A stretch of DNA of 64,000 nt, taken from assembly GCA_025056565.1 (NCBI GenBank), contig JANWWA010000001.1, forward strand, positions 432,256 to 496,255, read 5' to 3'. Under the pieces are notes generated by a model, which saw nothing but the letters and a program-made list of their open reading frames with translations, did no database searches and was not told the DNA's origin. Shown here one piece after another: positions 46,962-56,432 of the stretch; position 1 is the stretch's first letter; the number at the start of each line of letters is the position of its first letter. This DNA comes from Chloroherpetonaceae bacterium (GTDB taxonomy: Bacteria; Bacteroidota; Chlorobiia; Chlorobiales; Thermochlorobacteraceae). Both the position numbers and the translations under genes were made by a program.

Positions 46962-48057
46962 ATGTTTGAACCTGAACGCGAGCGTATCAAAGCGCTCAAC
47001 GAGCGAATGCAGTCGCTCCGGAGGTTTCTTTGACATCGATGCGCGCCTTGCCAAAATCGCAGCACTGGAAGCACAAACTGCCTCAGATACTTTTTGGAAT
47101 GACAGCATCGCAGCACAGAAGGTTTTGAAAGAAATTGCTGACCACAAGTCTTGGACAGAGACCTTTCTGCGCATTGAAAATGCCCTTAAATCCGAAGCCG
47201 AAGCCTTAGATGTCGCCGCTGAATTGGGTGAAGAAAGCTATCAGCAAGAAGCAAGTGCGCATCTTGCAAAGTTGGAGTCCGAAGTTCGCGCCCTTGAGCT
47301 TCAAAATATGCTCTCTGGCCCTGACGACAAGCGCAATGCAATTCTGACCATTCACGCAGGGGCTGGTGGTACGGAGGCACAAGACTGGGCTGAGATGCTT
47401 TACCGAATGTATATGCGCTGGGCAGAGCGGCGTGGTTACAAGGTCTACACCGATGATTATCAAGAAGGCGAAGGCGCAGGTATCAAAACCGCCACACTGG
47501 AAATTATTGGCGACTACGCATACGGGTATTTGAAGGCTGAAAATGGGGTGCATCGTTTGGTGCGCGTCTCACCGTTTGATGCCAATGCGCGCCGGCATAC
47601 TTCTTTTGCCAGCGTCTTTGCTTATCCCGAAGCACCCGAAGACGCCCCTATCGAGATTCGTCGAGAAGACCTGCAGATTGAAACTTTCCGCAGCGGTGGC
47701 AAGGGTGGACAAAATGTCAACAAAGTTGAGACCGCCGTGCGTATTACGCATATTCCAACTGGCATTGTCGTCGCCTGTCAGCAAGAGCGCTCGCAACTTC
47801 AAAACCGTGAGCGTGCGCTCAAGATGCTTAAATCTCGCCTCTATCAGCTCAGGCGTGAAGAAGAAGAAGCCAAACGGCGCGAAATTGAAGGCAAGAAGAA
47901 AAAAATCGAGTGGGGGTCGCAGATTCGCAGCTATGTCTTCGATGACCGCCGGGTCAAAGACCACCGCACCAACTATGAGCGCTATGATGTGGAAAATGTA
48001 ATGGACGGCGACATTGACGATTTCATCGAGCGCTACCTAATGGAATTTGGCGACTGA
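46962..48057 (+). CDS. prfB: Peptide chain release factor 2 (programmed +1 frameshift)
   Basis: Releases nascent chains at UGA and UAA. The gene is read in two frames. ATG at 46962 opens a 23-codon stretch ([17 protein letters not shown]...) ending at an in-frame TGA at 47031. A +1 shift at CTT then gives [22 protein letters not shown] and on to the stop at 48057, 364 residues in all, the normal RF2 length. The anticodon-mimic SPF ([11 protein letters not shown]) and the catalytic GGQ ([14 protein letters not shown]) are intact. TACATTTG at 46929-46936 may be its -7 promoter element. Confidence 0.96.
47019..47034 (+). promoter_or_regulatory. Programmed +1 frameshift signal of prfB
   Basis: The sequence reads CGG AGG TTT CTT TGA C. 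The CGGAGG is Shine-Dalgarno-like and stands three bases before the slippery CTT, followed by the in-frame UGA and C. This has the same spacing as the classical E. coli site (AGG GGG TAT CTT TGA C). Low RF2 slows termination at UGA and favours the shift, giving autoregulation. Confidence 0.95.
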
Positions 48058-48076
48058 GCGAATTTACCTAACTTTG
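48046..48076 (+). promoter_or_regulatory. Bacteroidetes-type promoter for tRNA-Arg
   Basis: TTTG at 48046-48049, a 19 bp spacer, then TAACTTTG at 48069-48076, a complete match to the TTTG/TAnnTTTG consensus of Bacteroidetes. It lies across the prfB stop codon. Transcription would start near 48083, five bases before the mature tRNA. Confidence 0.75.
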
Positions 48077-48087
48077 CGCCACTTTTT

Positions 48088-48161
48088 GCACCGATAGCTC
48101 AATTGGATAGAGCACCAGACTTCGACTCTGGCGGCTGGGGGTTCGAGTCCCTCTCGGTGCA
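48088..48161 (+). tRNA. tRNA-Arg (anticodon TCG)
   Basis: A 74-base cloverleaf: acceptor GCACCGA/TCGGTGC with discriminator A, D arm GCTC...GAGC, anticodon stem CCAGA/TCTGG closing the loop CTTCGAC with anticodon TCG, and T arm GGGGG/CCCTC around TTCGAGT. It should read CGA and CGG codons. It stands 30 bp after prfB and has its own promoter. Confidence 0.95.
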
Positions 48162-48195
48162 CAAGTTACCTATCCGCTGAGCTGTATGTTCACTG

Positions 48196-50964
48196 CTACC
48201 ACTCTACGCTCTGACGCGTGCCAAATCCAACCCCGTAGTAGATTGCGTTTAGCAAAAGCCGCTCAGTAGCGTGAAAATACGCCCGAAAGTTTGGCTCCCC
48301 TGCAAATAGGATTACTTGTCCTCGTCCTTTAGCTTCTCGCATCAGGTAGCCTGTTTTCGCCCACCCTGCACGCGCTTCTGGCCACAGCAATCCTGACACT
48401 CGCAAGTTTTCAGCATCCGCAAAGCGCCCGACCGTCTCCACAGGTGGTTTGGAAAGGTAGATATGCGGCGTTGCGATTGTCGCTGCGACTTTTTCACCCG
48501 CCCCAAACGCTAACCAATGCTCCTCATTGAGCTTGACGGTGAGCAAAGCTCCGCGTGGCATAAAGAGCCTGATGCGCTCATCTTCGCGCTGCAAGGCTTC
48601 ATCATCTTTTTTCTCAGGCTTTTCTTCTTTACTGGGCTTTGGGGTTTCTCTGCGTTGAGGCTCCCAAATCTCAAGGCTATCGAGTTTTTTGCCTATGCTC
48701 TCCTCGAGTTGCAACGCTGCTTCGTAGCTTTGCAAGGCTTTCAGAGCCTGACTGCGGAGTCGCACGCTAGTCAGCGACTGCGCACTATCAGCCAGAAAAG
48801 CTGCCGCATCCTCAATCGCAATCAGTGTGCCACCTTGCTCCACCCATCTTTCGAGCGCCTTTGCACCTTTTGTGCCGATGGAGTATTGGTAATTGCCGCT
48901 CGGCATAATTAGCACATTGTATCGCTGTAAGTCATACCGAGAGAGTGCATTCGGATTGAGAAGCGAGACGCGCTGCCTTAGACGCGCATCTAAAAGATGC
49001 CAAATCGGGGCAAAACTGGTTGGCTCTACCCCATCACCAACAAGAATACCAATTTTAGGCGCATAAAGTAGCACAAATTCGTTGCCACCTAAGTCTGGTC
49101 CTTTGCTGGCTCGCGCTGTGCTGACACCATAGAATGTAACTCCTGTCTCTTTGGCAATCTCGGTGAGGGTCTGCAGTAGCGAAGGTGGATTTTCATTTTT
49201 GCGAAGCAGCAGTGCCCCGCGCGGGTAACTTCTTCCAGCTATCTCAAACGGCTTGCGTGCTGCATAGACTTTGCAATCCTTTGCCAAAAGCCGTGAGAGC
49301 GCCCACATGGCTCGTTCATCGGTGGCATCTAACAGAAAGCCATATCGAGCATCAGGATTTTCCAGCTTGCCTTGCGGCGAAGTAGGCATTGCTGCCGGTT
49401 TGGCTGGCACATTCGGCAATGTGCGACTCCAATAACACTCCAGTCCGTAGGCGATTGGCATTGACCACCCCGTTACATCATAGATTTTTGACTCACCATT
49501 TTTTTCCAGCTCATACCGCTCTTCTTGCAGAAACGACAGCGGCATGCGCGGGTCGAATTCCATCATCACTTTGGCGAGCCTACCATTAGGCTGATTTAGG
49601 CGCACAATCAGCGTCCCTTTTGGAAAATTGCGCACGGTTGCCTTGCCGCTCCAGTAGTCGACTGCGTTAATAGAAAACTCTTGCTCTGCAATCTCCACCT
49701 CAATTTTGTGCATCAGCAGCTTTTCCAACATCCGCTCCACGCGCGTGATTTGAGCTGTTGGCACGATGAAGAAAGCGGCAGGGTCGTTTGCGCCACGCGT
49801 TGCCCCCTCTTTACGCAGCGCAAAAAAATCTCTCAGCAGCTCTGTGCGGTTGTTTGCCGCAGTGGTTAGGTTTGCCAGCGAGCTGACAAAATGATGATGC
49901 ACCGCCTCACGATAGGTTAGCAGAGAGCCGTCTGGGCGCCTTACCAGCGAGCCTTGTGTTGAGGCTTGTTCGTAGAGAATCCCCACTGCCCCAATGTAGA
50001 GCGCATAAGAAGAGCCATAGCCCGCATACCACTCATCGAAAATCTCGCGAGTGTAGTAGCTCCAGCCGTATTGGTCAAACGCCTTAGCTTGCTCATCGCT
50101 AAAAATTTTCCACCACTTTTTGGTGATGTTTGAGATGTTGGGATTAATCGGTTCACTTGGTGGATTGAAGTAGTAAGTTTGGTCAGACCCCATTTCGTGA
50201 GCATCCACAATGAGTTGCGGTCGCCACGCCTGAATGGCTTTTACTCGTGCTTGGCTTTCTGGCGTTACCAACGCCAGCCAGTCCCGATTCATATCAAAGA
50301 GGTAGTGATTGAAGCGTCCACTGGGAAAGCCGCCTGTGTGGTTGAGGCTTTGTGCATCAGGATTCGGCACACTGCCTGACCACTGCACAAACTGCTGAAT
50401 CGCACGCTCTCTGCCATCAGGATTTTCAACTGGCTCAATAATCACTACCAGCGCTTGACGCAGTTTTTCGGTCGCTGCATCTTTGCCTGCTGCAAGATGG
50501 TAGGCCACCTGCAGTGCGGCATCTGAGCCAGAGAGTTCATTGCCGTGCACGGTGTAAGCCAGCCAGACAATCGCTGGTAGCTTCTCCGATAGGGCATTCG
50601 CTTCTGTGGTAGAAAGCTTTCCTGAAGCCAGTTTCTCTATATCACTTCGAATTGCCGTCAGCCGTGCCAAATTTTCTTGTGAGGAAATGACTGCATAAAT
50701 CATTTTGCGCTTCTCGAAGGTCTCGCCGAAGGTTTCAATCCTTACCAGCGGCGATTTTTCAGCCAGCGTTTGGAAGTAGCGCACGATGTCGCTATGCCTT
50801 GTCGCCTGTGAGCCTAATGGGTAGCCTAATACCGCATCAGGTGTTGGAATTGCAGGGTCGTAACTTGCATTCGGGTAAAAGGGCGGCGGCTCCATTTCTT
50901 GCGCCAGTATCCTTTCGGTAAAGAACAGCATGAGGGTGAGCACACGCAGTAGTTTTTTTGACAT
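48196..50964 (-). CDS. Exported M14-family zinc carboxypeptidase
   Basis: A 922-residue secreted peptidase. Signal peptide MSKKLLRVLTLMLFFTERILAQ. The M14 domain (about 50-400) has the zinc motif YTVHGNELSGSDA (H-x-x-E) and the later His in IVDAHEMGSDQTYYF, with FDMNRDWLALVTPESQARV between. The long C-terminal part (about 430-922) has no clear catalytic motif and includes a DJ-1/GATase-like region (YNVLIMPSGNYQ, WVEQGGTLIAIEDAAAFL) and a Lys/Glu-rich stretch around 775-795. It belongs to the large M14 proteins common in Bacteroidetes. Divergent from rel across about 250 bp; CAAAGATA at 50996 (TATCTTTG on the minus strand) may be its -7 element. Confidence 0.9.
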   Translation of the reverse strand: MSKKLLRVLTLMLFFTERILAQEMEPPPFYPNASYDPAIPTPDAVLGYPLGSQATRHSDIVRYFQTLAEKSPLVRIETFGETFEKRKMIYAVISSQENLARLTAIRSDIEKLASGKLSTTEANALSEKLPAIVWLAYTVHGNELSGSDAALQVAYHLAAGKDAATEKLRQALVVIIEPVENPDGRERAIQQFVQWSGSVPNPDAQSLNHTGGFPSGRFNHYLFDMNRDWLALVTPESQARVKAIQAWRPQLIVDAHEMGSDQTYYFNPPSEPINPNISNITKKWWKIFSDEQAKAFDQYGWSYYTREIFDEWYAGYGSSYALYIGAVGILYEQASTQGSLVRRPDGSLLTYREAVHHHFVSSLANLTTAANNRTELLRDFFALRKEGATRGANDPAAFFIVPTAQITRVERMLEKLLMHKIEVEIAEQEFSINAVDYWSGKATVRNFPKGTLIVRLNQPNGRLAKVMMEFDPRMPLSFLQEERYELEKNGESKIYDVTGWSMPIAYGLECYWSRTLPNVPAKPAAMPTSPQGKLENPDARYGFLLDATDERAMWALSRLLAKDCKVYAARKPFEIAGRSYPRGALLLRKNENPPSLLQTLTEIAKETGVTFYGVSTARASKGPDLGGNEFVLLYAPKIGILVGDGVEPTSFAPIWHLLDARLRQRVSLLNPNALSRYDLQRYNVLIMPSGNYQYSIGTKGAKALERWVEQGGTLIAIEDAAAFLADSAQSLTSVRLRSQALKALQSYEAALQLEESIGKKLDSLEIWEPQRRETPKPSKEEKPEKKDDEALQREDERIRLFMPRGALLTVKLNEEHWLAFGAGEKVAATIATPHIYLSKPPVETVGRFADAENLRVSGLLWPEARAGWAKTGYLMREAKGRGQVILFAGEPNFRAYFHATERLLLNAIYYGVGFGTRQSVEW

Positions 50965-51212
50965 AGCAATGAACAGTTAAAGTTGATGGAATTGACAAAG
51001 ATACGACCTGCTGCAGTCTTTTAGAGCGTCGCCTTTGACGATACTGCCTCAGCTTGAACGCTTTGCTTTCTGCAGCGCCTACCAGCTTAGCACTTTACGA
51101 ATTGGTTTTCACCTGACAATTGTTTTTATTTCAAGTCCAGCCAAGTCGAAACTTGCAAGACTGTGTAGCGCGCAATACAGAGGCGTAAACCAAATGCTGA
51201 GAGGTGAAAGCT

Positions 51213-53402
51213 ATGGCAATGATTGTTCAAATAGAAGAAGAGCACTACCTCAAGCTCAATGAACTTTTGGAACTCTGCAGAGCCAAACTGCACCGCTACG
51301 ACGAGACGCTGATTCGCAAGGCGTTCTTTATGTGTTACCGTGCGCATAGCTCTGTAAAGCGTGCCTCTGGTGAGCCTTACTTTTATCACCCCGTTGAGGT
51401 TGCCAAAATTATGCTGGAAGAAATTCCGCTTGACGATGTCTCTGTAGCGGCAGCGTTGTTACACGATGTCGTAGAGGACACGGAATACACGATTGATGAC
51501 ATTCGTGATGAATTTGGCGATGAAGTGGCGACGATTGTGGAGGGGCTGACAAAAATTTCCGATGTTTTTGCGAATCGTGAAATCAAGGAAGCAGAGAGCT
51601 TTCGCAAGATGCTGCTTTCGATGATTCACGACATTCGTGTCATTCTCATCAAGTTTTGCGACCGCCTACACAATATGCGCACCTTAGATGCGCTCCCCCC
51701 GCATCGCCAAGTGAAAATTGCCACCGAGACGCGCGACATCTATGCGCCTTTTGCACACCGCTTTGGCTTAGGCAAAATCAAAATCGAGCTTGAAAACCTT
51801 GCCTTCAAGTATCTCGACCGAGAAGCATATGATGACTTGGTGGAAGCCTTGAAGCTCACTCGCGCAGAGCGCATGGCATACCTCGAGACCGTGATGCAGC
51901 CGATTGAAAAAGAACTGCGTCAGCGCGGCTTTGACTTTGAGATTGTCGGTCGACCGAAGCACCTTTACTCCATCTACACCAAGATGCGCACGCAAAATAA
52001 GTCGCTTTCTGAAATCTATGACCTCTACGGCATTCGCATCATTCTCAATTCAGACAATCCATCGGATTGCTTTAGCGTCTACGGCTACATTACCCAGATT
52101 TTCCAGCCTGTACCTGAGCGCTTTAAGGACTATATCTCTGTGCCGAAGCATAATGGCTACCAGTCGCTACACACAACGATAATTGGTCCGAAAGGCAGAA
52201 TGGTGGAAGTGCAGATTCGCACGCGCAAAATGCATGAGTTTGCTGAAAACGGTGTAGCGGCACACTGGCGATACAAGGAAAAGGTCAGCACCAAAGATGA
52301 GGCAATTGACTCGCTGATTCGCTGGGCGCGTGAGTTAATTGAGAATGCTGACTCTGCCTCCGCTTTTATGGAAGGCTTCCGAATGAATCTTTATCAAGAT
52401 GAGATTTATGTCTTCACGCCCAAAGGTGATATGAAAGTTTTACCGCGCAACGCTACGCCTGTTGATTTTGCCTTTGAGATTCATACGGAAATTGGTATGC
52501 GCTGCATCGGCGCAAAGGTAAATGGTAAAATCGTTGCGCTCAACACCAAACTTAAATCTGGTGACCAAGTTGAAATCATCACTTCCAAACATCAGACTCC
52601 TAAAGCTGACTGGGAAAAATTCGTTGTTACGCACAAAGCCAAGCTCAAAATTCGCCAGTTTCTCAATGAAGAGCGCCGCACACAAATTGAAGAAGGACGC
52701 ACCATTTGGGCAAAACTCATTGAGAAAACCAAGAAAGCTATCAGTGAAAGCGAACTGGTTAGGCTTGCTCGGCACTATGGGTTGCCCACTGTAGCGGACT
52801 TTTTCCGTGCAATTGCTGCCAAAGAAATTAACCCCGAGAAAGCTCTGCACGAGCTTTCACAGCCCGAGCAGAAGCCAGAAAAGCAGGTTATTCGCTACAC
52901 GGACTTTCTCAAAGATGCGCGCCAAACCCATGCGCTGGTTGCAGACCGGTCTAATGAGCCAGTGGTCATTGAAGGAATGAACGGTATTGCCTTTGGGTAT
53001 GCAAAGTGCTGCAATCCCGTGCCCGGCGATGAAATTATCGGTATTGTAACCGCTGGGGGTATCGTCAAGATTCATCGTCGCAATTGCCGCAATGTCAACA
53101 ATGAGCAAATTCTAAAAAGCGGTAAGCTGGTTTCCGTCAGTTGGAAAGCCAGTCCCACAAATGAATTCTTGGCAGGGCTGCGCATCTTCGGCGAAGACAA
53201 GATGGGAATGACTAACGAAATCACACAAGCAATTCTTAAGACGGAGACCAACATTCGCAGTATTGCACTTAATGCTAAGGACGGGATATTCGAGGGCACA
53301 GTGGTTGTCTATGTCAAAGATATTGCGCATCTCAGTCGCTTAGTGGAACGCATCAAGCGCATTGATGGTGTCTTTACTGTAGAGCGATTCTCAAATGCGT
53401 AA
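51213..53402 (+). CDS. rel: Bifunctional (p)ppGpp synthetase/hydrolase
   Basis: Makes and breaks (p)ppGpp in the stringent response. The 729-residue protein has the HD hydrolase domain with an intact HDVVED (about 30-180), a synthetase domain (about 230-350) with the RFKD loop (VPERFKDYISVPKHNGYQSLHT) typical of bifunctional enzymes, a TGS domain (EIYVFTPKGDMKVLPRNATPVDFAFEIH, about 395-455), a zinc-finger-like region (YAKCCNPVPGDEIIG) and a C-terminal ACT domain. The ATG at 51213 follows GAGAGGTG. A GTG at 51204 is less likely. Confidence 0.96.
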   Translation: MAMIVQIEEEHYLKLNELLELCRAKLHRYDETLIRKAFFMCYRAHSSVKRASGEPYFYHPVEVAKIMLEEIPLDDVSVAAALLHDVVEDTEYTIDDIRDEFGDEVATIVEGLTKISDVFANREIKEAESFRKMLLSMIHDIRVILIKFCDRLHNMRTLDALPPHRQVKIATETRDIYAPFAHRFGLGKIKIELENLAFKYLDREAYDDLVEALKLTRAERMAYLETVMQPIEKELRQRGFDFEIVGRPKHLYSIYTKMRTQNKSLSEIYDLYGIRIILNSDNPSDCFSVYGYITQIFQPVPERFKDYISVPKHNGYQSLHTTIIGPKGRMVEVQIRTRKMHEFAENGVAAHWRYKEKVSTKDEAIDSLIRWARELIENADSASAFMEGFRMNLYQDEIYVFTPKGDMKVLPRNATPVDFAFEIHTEIGMRCIGAKVNGKIVALNTKLKSGDQVEIITSKHQTPKADWEKFVVTHKAKLKIRQFLNEERRTQIEEGRTIWAKLIEKTKKAISESELVRLARHYGLPTVADFFRAIAAKEINPEKALHELSQPEQKPEKQVIRYTDFLKDARQTHALVADRSNEPVVIEGMNGIAFGYAKCCNPVPGDEIIGIVTAGGIVKIHRRNCRNVNNEQILKSGKLVSVSWKASPTNEFLAGLRIFGEDKMGMTNEITQAILKTETNIRSIALNAKDGIFEGTVVVYVKDIAHLSRLVERIKRIDGVFTVERFSNA

Positions 53403-53466
53403 CTTCACCCACTCATCACTTTGCTTCTTCTTTACTGATGCACACTGATGAGTTTGAGTTACACCT

Positions 53467-54750
53467 TCACTTTCGCTTCTTCGGTAAGTAGGTTAGCATA
53501 GAGCCGAGTCTTTCATCAAACACTGTTTCTGCCACCGCGCGCAAGTCTTTTGGCATTACTGCATCAATTCGCTCAATGATTTCGTCGCTGGAAAGAATTC
53601 GACCAAAGTAATACATATCGCGTGCAATATGCGAGATGCGGCTCGACATACTCTCTTGCGCCATAATCACCCCGCCTTTCAGTTGTGCTTTGGCCAGTTC
53701 TAATTCTTTTGCTGGCACGGTTTTCTCTGTCAGCTTATCTAACTCCCTGCGAATGGATTGTATAGACTGCGACACCTTCTCATAATCCGTGCCCATGTAG
53801 ATGCTCAGCATATTGGTCTCATCATAGTGATGCAGCGACGAAAAGACGGTGTAAGCCAAGCCTTGTTTTTCACGTAGCTCCAAATTCAGCCTCGAGCTCA
53901 TTCCGCCGCCTAAGACCATATTGAGCAAATGCGCTGCATAGTAGGTCTCGTCGTTTCGCGCCATTGGGAAACCCAGCATAATGTGTGCCTGCGAGATTGG
54001 CTTTACTTTCTCTTTCACGAAGGGTCGGTATGTCTCGTGCAAGTAGGCTTGACGCAGTCGCCCATTGCCCTGTCGACGCTTTGGAATATACTTCTCTGCC
54101 AGCGCCAGCATGGCCTTGTGTGATACATTGCCTGCCGCTACCAGCAACATCTTGTTGGTTGTGTAGGCTTCGCTCAGGTATTCCTGAACTGCAGCGCGTG
54201 TAAAAGCCCGCACCGTCTTTGGCGTGCCTGCAATTGGTAAGCCAAGTGGGTGGTTGGGGTAAAACAGCTCATCAAATTCATCGCTAATTAGTTCATCAGG
54301 CGTATCCTCAATGCTTTTGATTTCTTCAATGATGACGTCTTTTTCTTTTTCAAGCTCTTCGTCTGGGAAAGTGGGGTTAAAGACCAAGTCAGCCAGCACA
54401 TCTACAGCGACACGCACATATTCATCCAAGACGCGTGCATAAAAGCAGGTTTGCTCCTTGCTGGTATAAGCGTTTAGGTAGCCGCCCACGCGTTCTAAGC
54501 TCTTTGAGATTTCAATGTAGTCTCGCTTCTTTGTGCCTTTGAACACCATGTGCTCAATGAAGTGCGAGATGCCATTCAGCTCTGCGGATTCGTCACGTGA
54601 GCCAGTGCCGACCCATAGCCCAACGGAGACGCTTCGGACGGTCTTCACTGTCTCCGTAATCACGGTTAAACCATTTGGAAGCGTGGTCATCTCTGCCGTT
54701 GAGGGCAGTGCTTGCAACGGCGATGATGAAACCAACTTTGCCTTATGCAT
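53467..54750 (-). CDS. M16-family zinc protease
   Basis: A 427-residue pitrilysin-type peptidase. The inverted zinc motif HFIEHMVFKGT (H-x-x-E-H) is followed about 70 residues later by the Glu-rich segment EEIKSIEDTPDEL. The second half (PISQAHIMLGFPMARNDETYYAAHLLNMVLGGGMSSRLNLELREKQGLAYTVFS) is the typical inactive M16 domain. No signal peptide is evident, so it is probably cytoplasmic, like YmxG/MppA-type proteins. It is divergent from hscB across 75 bp. Confidence 0.93.
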   Translation of the reverse strand: MHKAKLVSSSPLQALPSTAEMTTLPNGLTVITETVKTVRSVSVGLWVGTGSRDESAELNGISHFIEHMVFKGTKKRDYIEISKSLERVGGYLNAYTSKEQTCFYARVLDEYVRVAVDVLADLVFNPTFPDEELEKEKDVIIEEIKSIEDTPDELISDEFDELFYPNHPLGLPIAGTPKTVRAFTRAAVQEYLSEAYTTNKMLLVAAGNVSHKAMLALAEKYIPKRRQGNGRLRQAYLHETYRPFVKEKVKPISQAHIMLGFPMARNDETYYAAHLLNMVLGGGMSSRLNLELREKQGLAYTVFSSLHHYDETNMLSIYMGTDYEKVSQSIQSIRRELDKLTEKTVPAKELELAKAQLKGGVIMAQESMSSRISHIARDMYYFGRILSSDEIIERIDAVMPKDLRAVAETVFDERLGSMLTYLPKKRK

Positions 54751-54825
54751 AGCCCCAAAGTAAATTGATAAGAGAAAAACCGTAGCAGCGACAAAAAAGT
54801 TTGAGCGAATATAAAGCGGCTATCT

Positions 54826-55392
54826 ATGACGCAAAAGAAAAATTACTTTGAGCTTTTTGGCTTGCCTGAAACCCTTAACCTTGATGTCAAGGAATTGCAG
54901 AAACGCTTCTATGCCCTTTCTCGTGCTGTGCACCCCGACTTTCACCAGACGGCTACAGAGGCACAAAAAACGCTGAGCTTAGACGCATCGTCTGAACTTA
55001 ACCAAGCATTTTTGACCCTCAAAGACCGCGAAAAGCGCCTGCACTATGTGATTAACACCTACTTAGGTGAGCTAAGCGATGCTGAAAAAAAACAAACGCC
55101 CTCCGAGTTACTTATGCAACTTATGGAAATCCGCGAGAAACTTGAGGACTTCAAGCACCGAAAGGATGATGCTACACGCATCGACTTACAGCGTGAGGTT
55201 CAAGCACTTCGCAATGAGCAACAGCGTATTGACGAAGCAATTAATAACCTTATGACGCAATTCGACCAAGCCACCACAGAAGAGACTAAACGGCAAGTGC
55301 TTGCCCAGATTCGCAAATGGTTACTGAAGAAAAACTACCTTCGCTCGCTTGCCAGCTCAATAGAAAGCGAGCTTAATCCATCCGAAGTCTGA
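54826..55392 (+). CDS. hscB: Fe-S protein assembly co-chaperone HscB
   Basis: Brings the scaffold protein IscU to the Hsp70 HscA. The 188-residue protein has an N-terminal J domain (about 5-75, YFELFGLPETLNLDVKELQKRFYALSRAVHPDFHQ with the HPD motif) and a C-terminal three-helix bundle (about 85-180). The longer helical part (residues 95-150) is rich in charged heptads. No hscA or isc gene is adjacent. It starts a plus-strand group with the epimerase (13 bp) and the redoxin. Confidence 0.86.
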   Translation: MTQKKNYFELFGLPETLNLDVKELQKRFYALSRAVHPDFHQTATEAQKTLSLDASSELNQAFLTLKDREKRLHYVINTYLGELSDAEKKQTPSELLMQLMEIREKLEDFKHRKDDATRIDLQREVQALRNEQQRIDEAINNLMTQFDQATTEETKRQVLAQIRKWLLKKNYLRSLASSIESELNPSEV

Positions 55393-55405
55393 GCGCAAAG
55401 GCTAA

Positions 55406-56416
55406 ATGAACATTCTCATCACGGGTGCAACGGGTTATATTGGGGTAGCACTGGCAGAATACCTACATCGCCATTATGGGCGAAGCATTGCGCTGCTTGC
55501 ACTTTCTCGCCCAAGTTCGCCACGTGAACGGCTCTCGCACTTGCCGATTACATTTCTTAGCGGCGACCTTACTGAGGCAGTCTCCGTCTGGCGTGCTATT
55601 GAGAAAGCCGACGTGGTTTTCCATGTTGCTGGGTTGGTCTCCTACCAGCAACGTGACTACCAGCGGCTCTACCAAACGAATGTAATGGGCACTCGCAATG
55701 TGGTGGATGCTTGTCTGCGAAGTAAAGTCAAGCGGCTTATCCACACCAGCTCGACGGCTGCCATCGGCGTGGTAAGCAGGTTAAACACGGAGCAAACACC
55801 TTTTCAGAGCTGGCAAATGCGGATTGGTTATATGGCATCGAAGTATTTGGCGGAGTTGGAAGTCTTACGGGGCGTTGCCGAAGGGTTAGATGCAGTTATC
55901 GTCAATCCGGGCATCGTAATTGGCGAGGTTCGGGGAATTGATAATGCCACCTCTCGACTGATTCGACAAATTTTCCGTGGTGAAATTCCCTTCTACCCCA
56001 CTGGCGGCGCAGGTTTTGTCGACATTGAAGATGTCGTCGCTGCGCATCACTTAGCTTGGCACAAAGGTCAGTGTGGAGAGCGGTATATCATTGTGTCAGA
56101 GAACCTCTTGTATCAGACGCTGTATGAGCATCTTGCTCAGCTGGGTGGACGCAGTCGCACGGCTGTGCCCCTTAGCCGCACTTTAGGTCGCATCTTCGCA
56201 CTCAGCGCTGAGATGATTTCTATACTCTTTGGCATTGATACACCAATCGCGCTCGACAGCGTGCGCCTTTCAGAGCGCGTGCTTTTCTACGACAATACCA
56301 AATCGCGCCAAGAATTAGGTCTCACCTACCAGCCCATTGAAAAAACGCTGGAAACCCTTCTCTTTTCTTCGTATAAGTTTCAGTTGCAACGCTTCTCGAG
56401 CATGAGTGCAGGCTAA
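55406..56416 (+). CDS. NAD(P)-dependent extended short-chain dehydrogenase/epimerase
   Basis: A 336-residue Rossmann protein: cofactor motif TGATGYIGVALAEYLHRHYG, the TNVMGTRNVVDAC segment, and the active-site Tyr/Lys in GYMASKYLAELEVL. VNPGIVIGE and GEIPFYPTGGAGFVDIEDVVAAHHLA fit the dihydroflavonol-reductase-like/HpnA-like group of the extended SDR family. The substrate is not known. It starts 13 bp after hscB and ends 16 bp before the redoxin. Confidence 0.87.
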   Translation: MNILITGATGYIGVALAEYLHRHYGRSIALLALSRPSSPRERLSHLPITFLSGDLTEAVSVWRAIEKADVVFHVAGLVSYQQRDYQRLYQTNVMGTRNVVDACLRSKVKRLIHTSSTAAIGVVSRLNTEQTPFQSWQMRIGYMASKYLAELEVLRGVAEGLDAVIVNPGIVIGEVRGIDNATSRLIRQIFRGEIPFYPTGGAGFVDIEDVVAAHHLAWHKGQCGERYIIVSENLLYQTLYEHLAQLGGRSRTAVPLSRTLGRIFALSAEMISILFGIDTPIALDSVRLSERVLFYDNTKSRQELGLTYQPIEKTLETLLFSSYKFQLQRFSSMSAG

Positions 56417-56432
56417 CTAAACTTTGAAAGCG

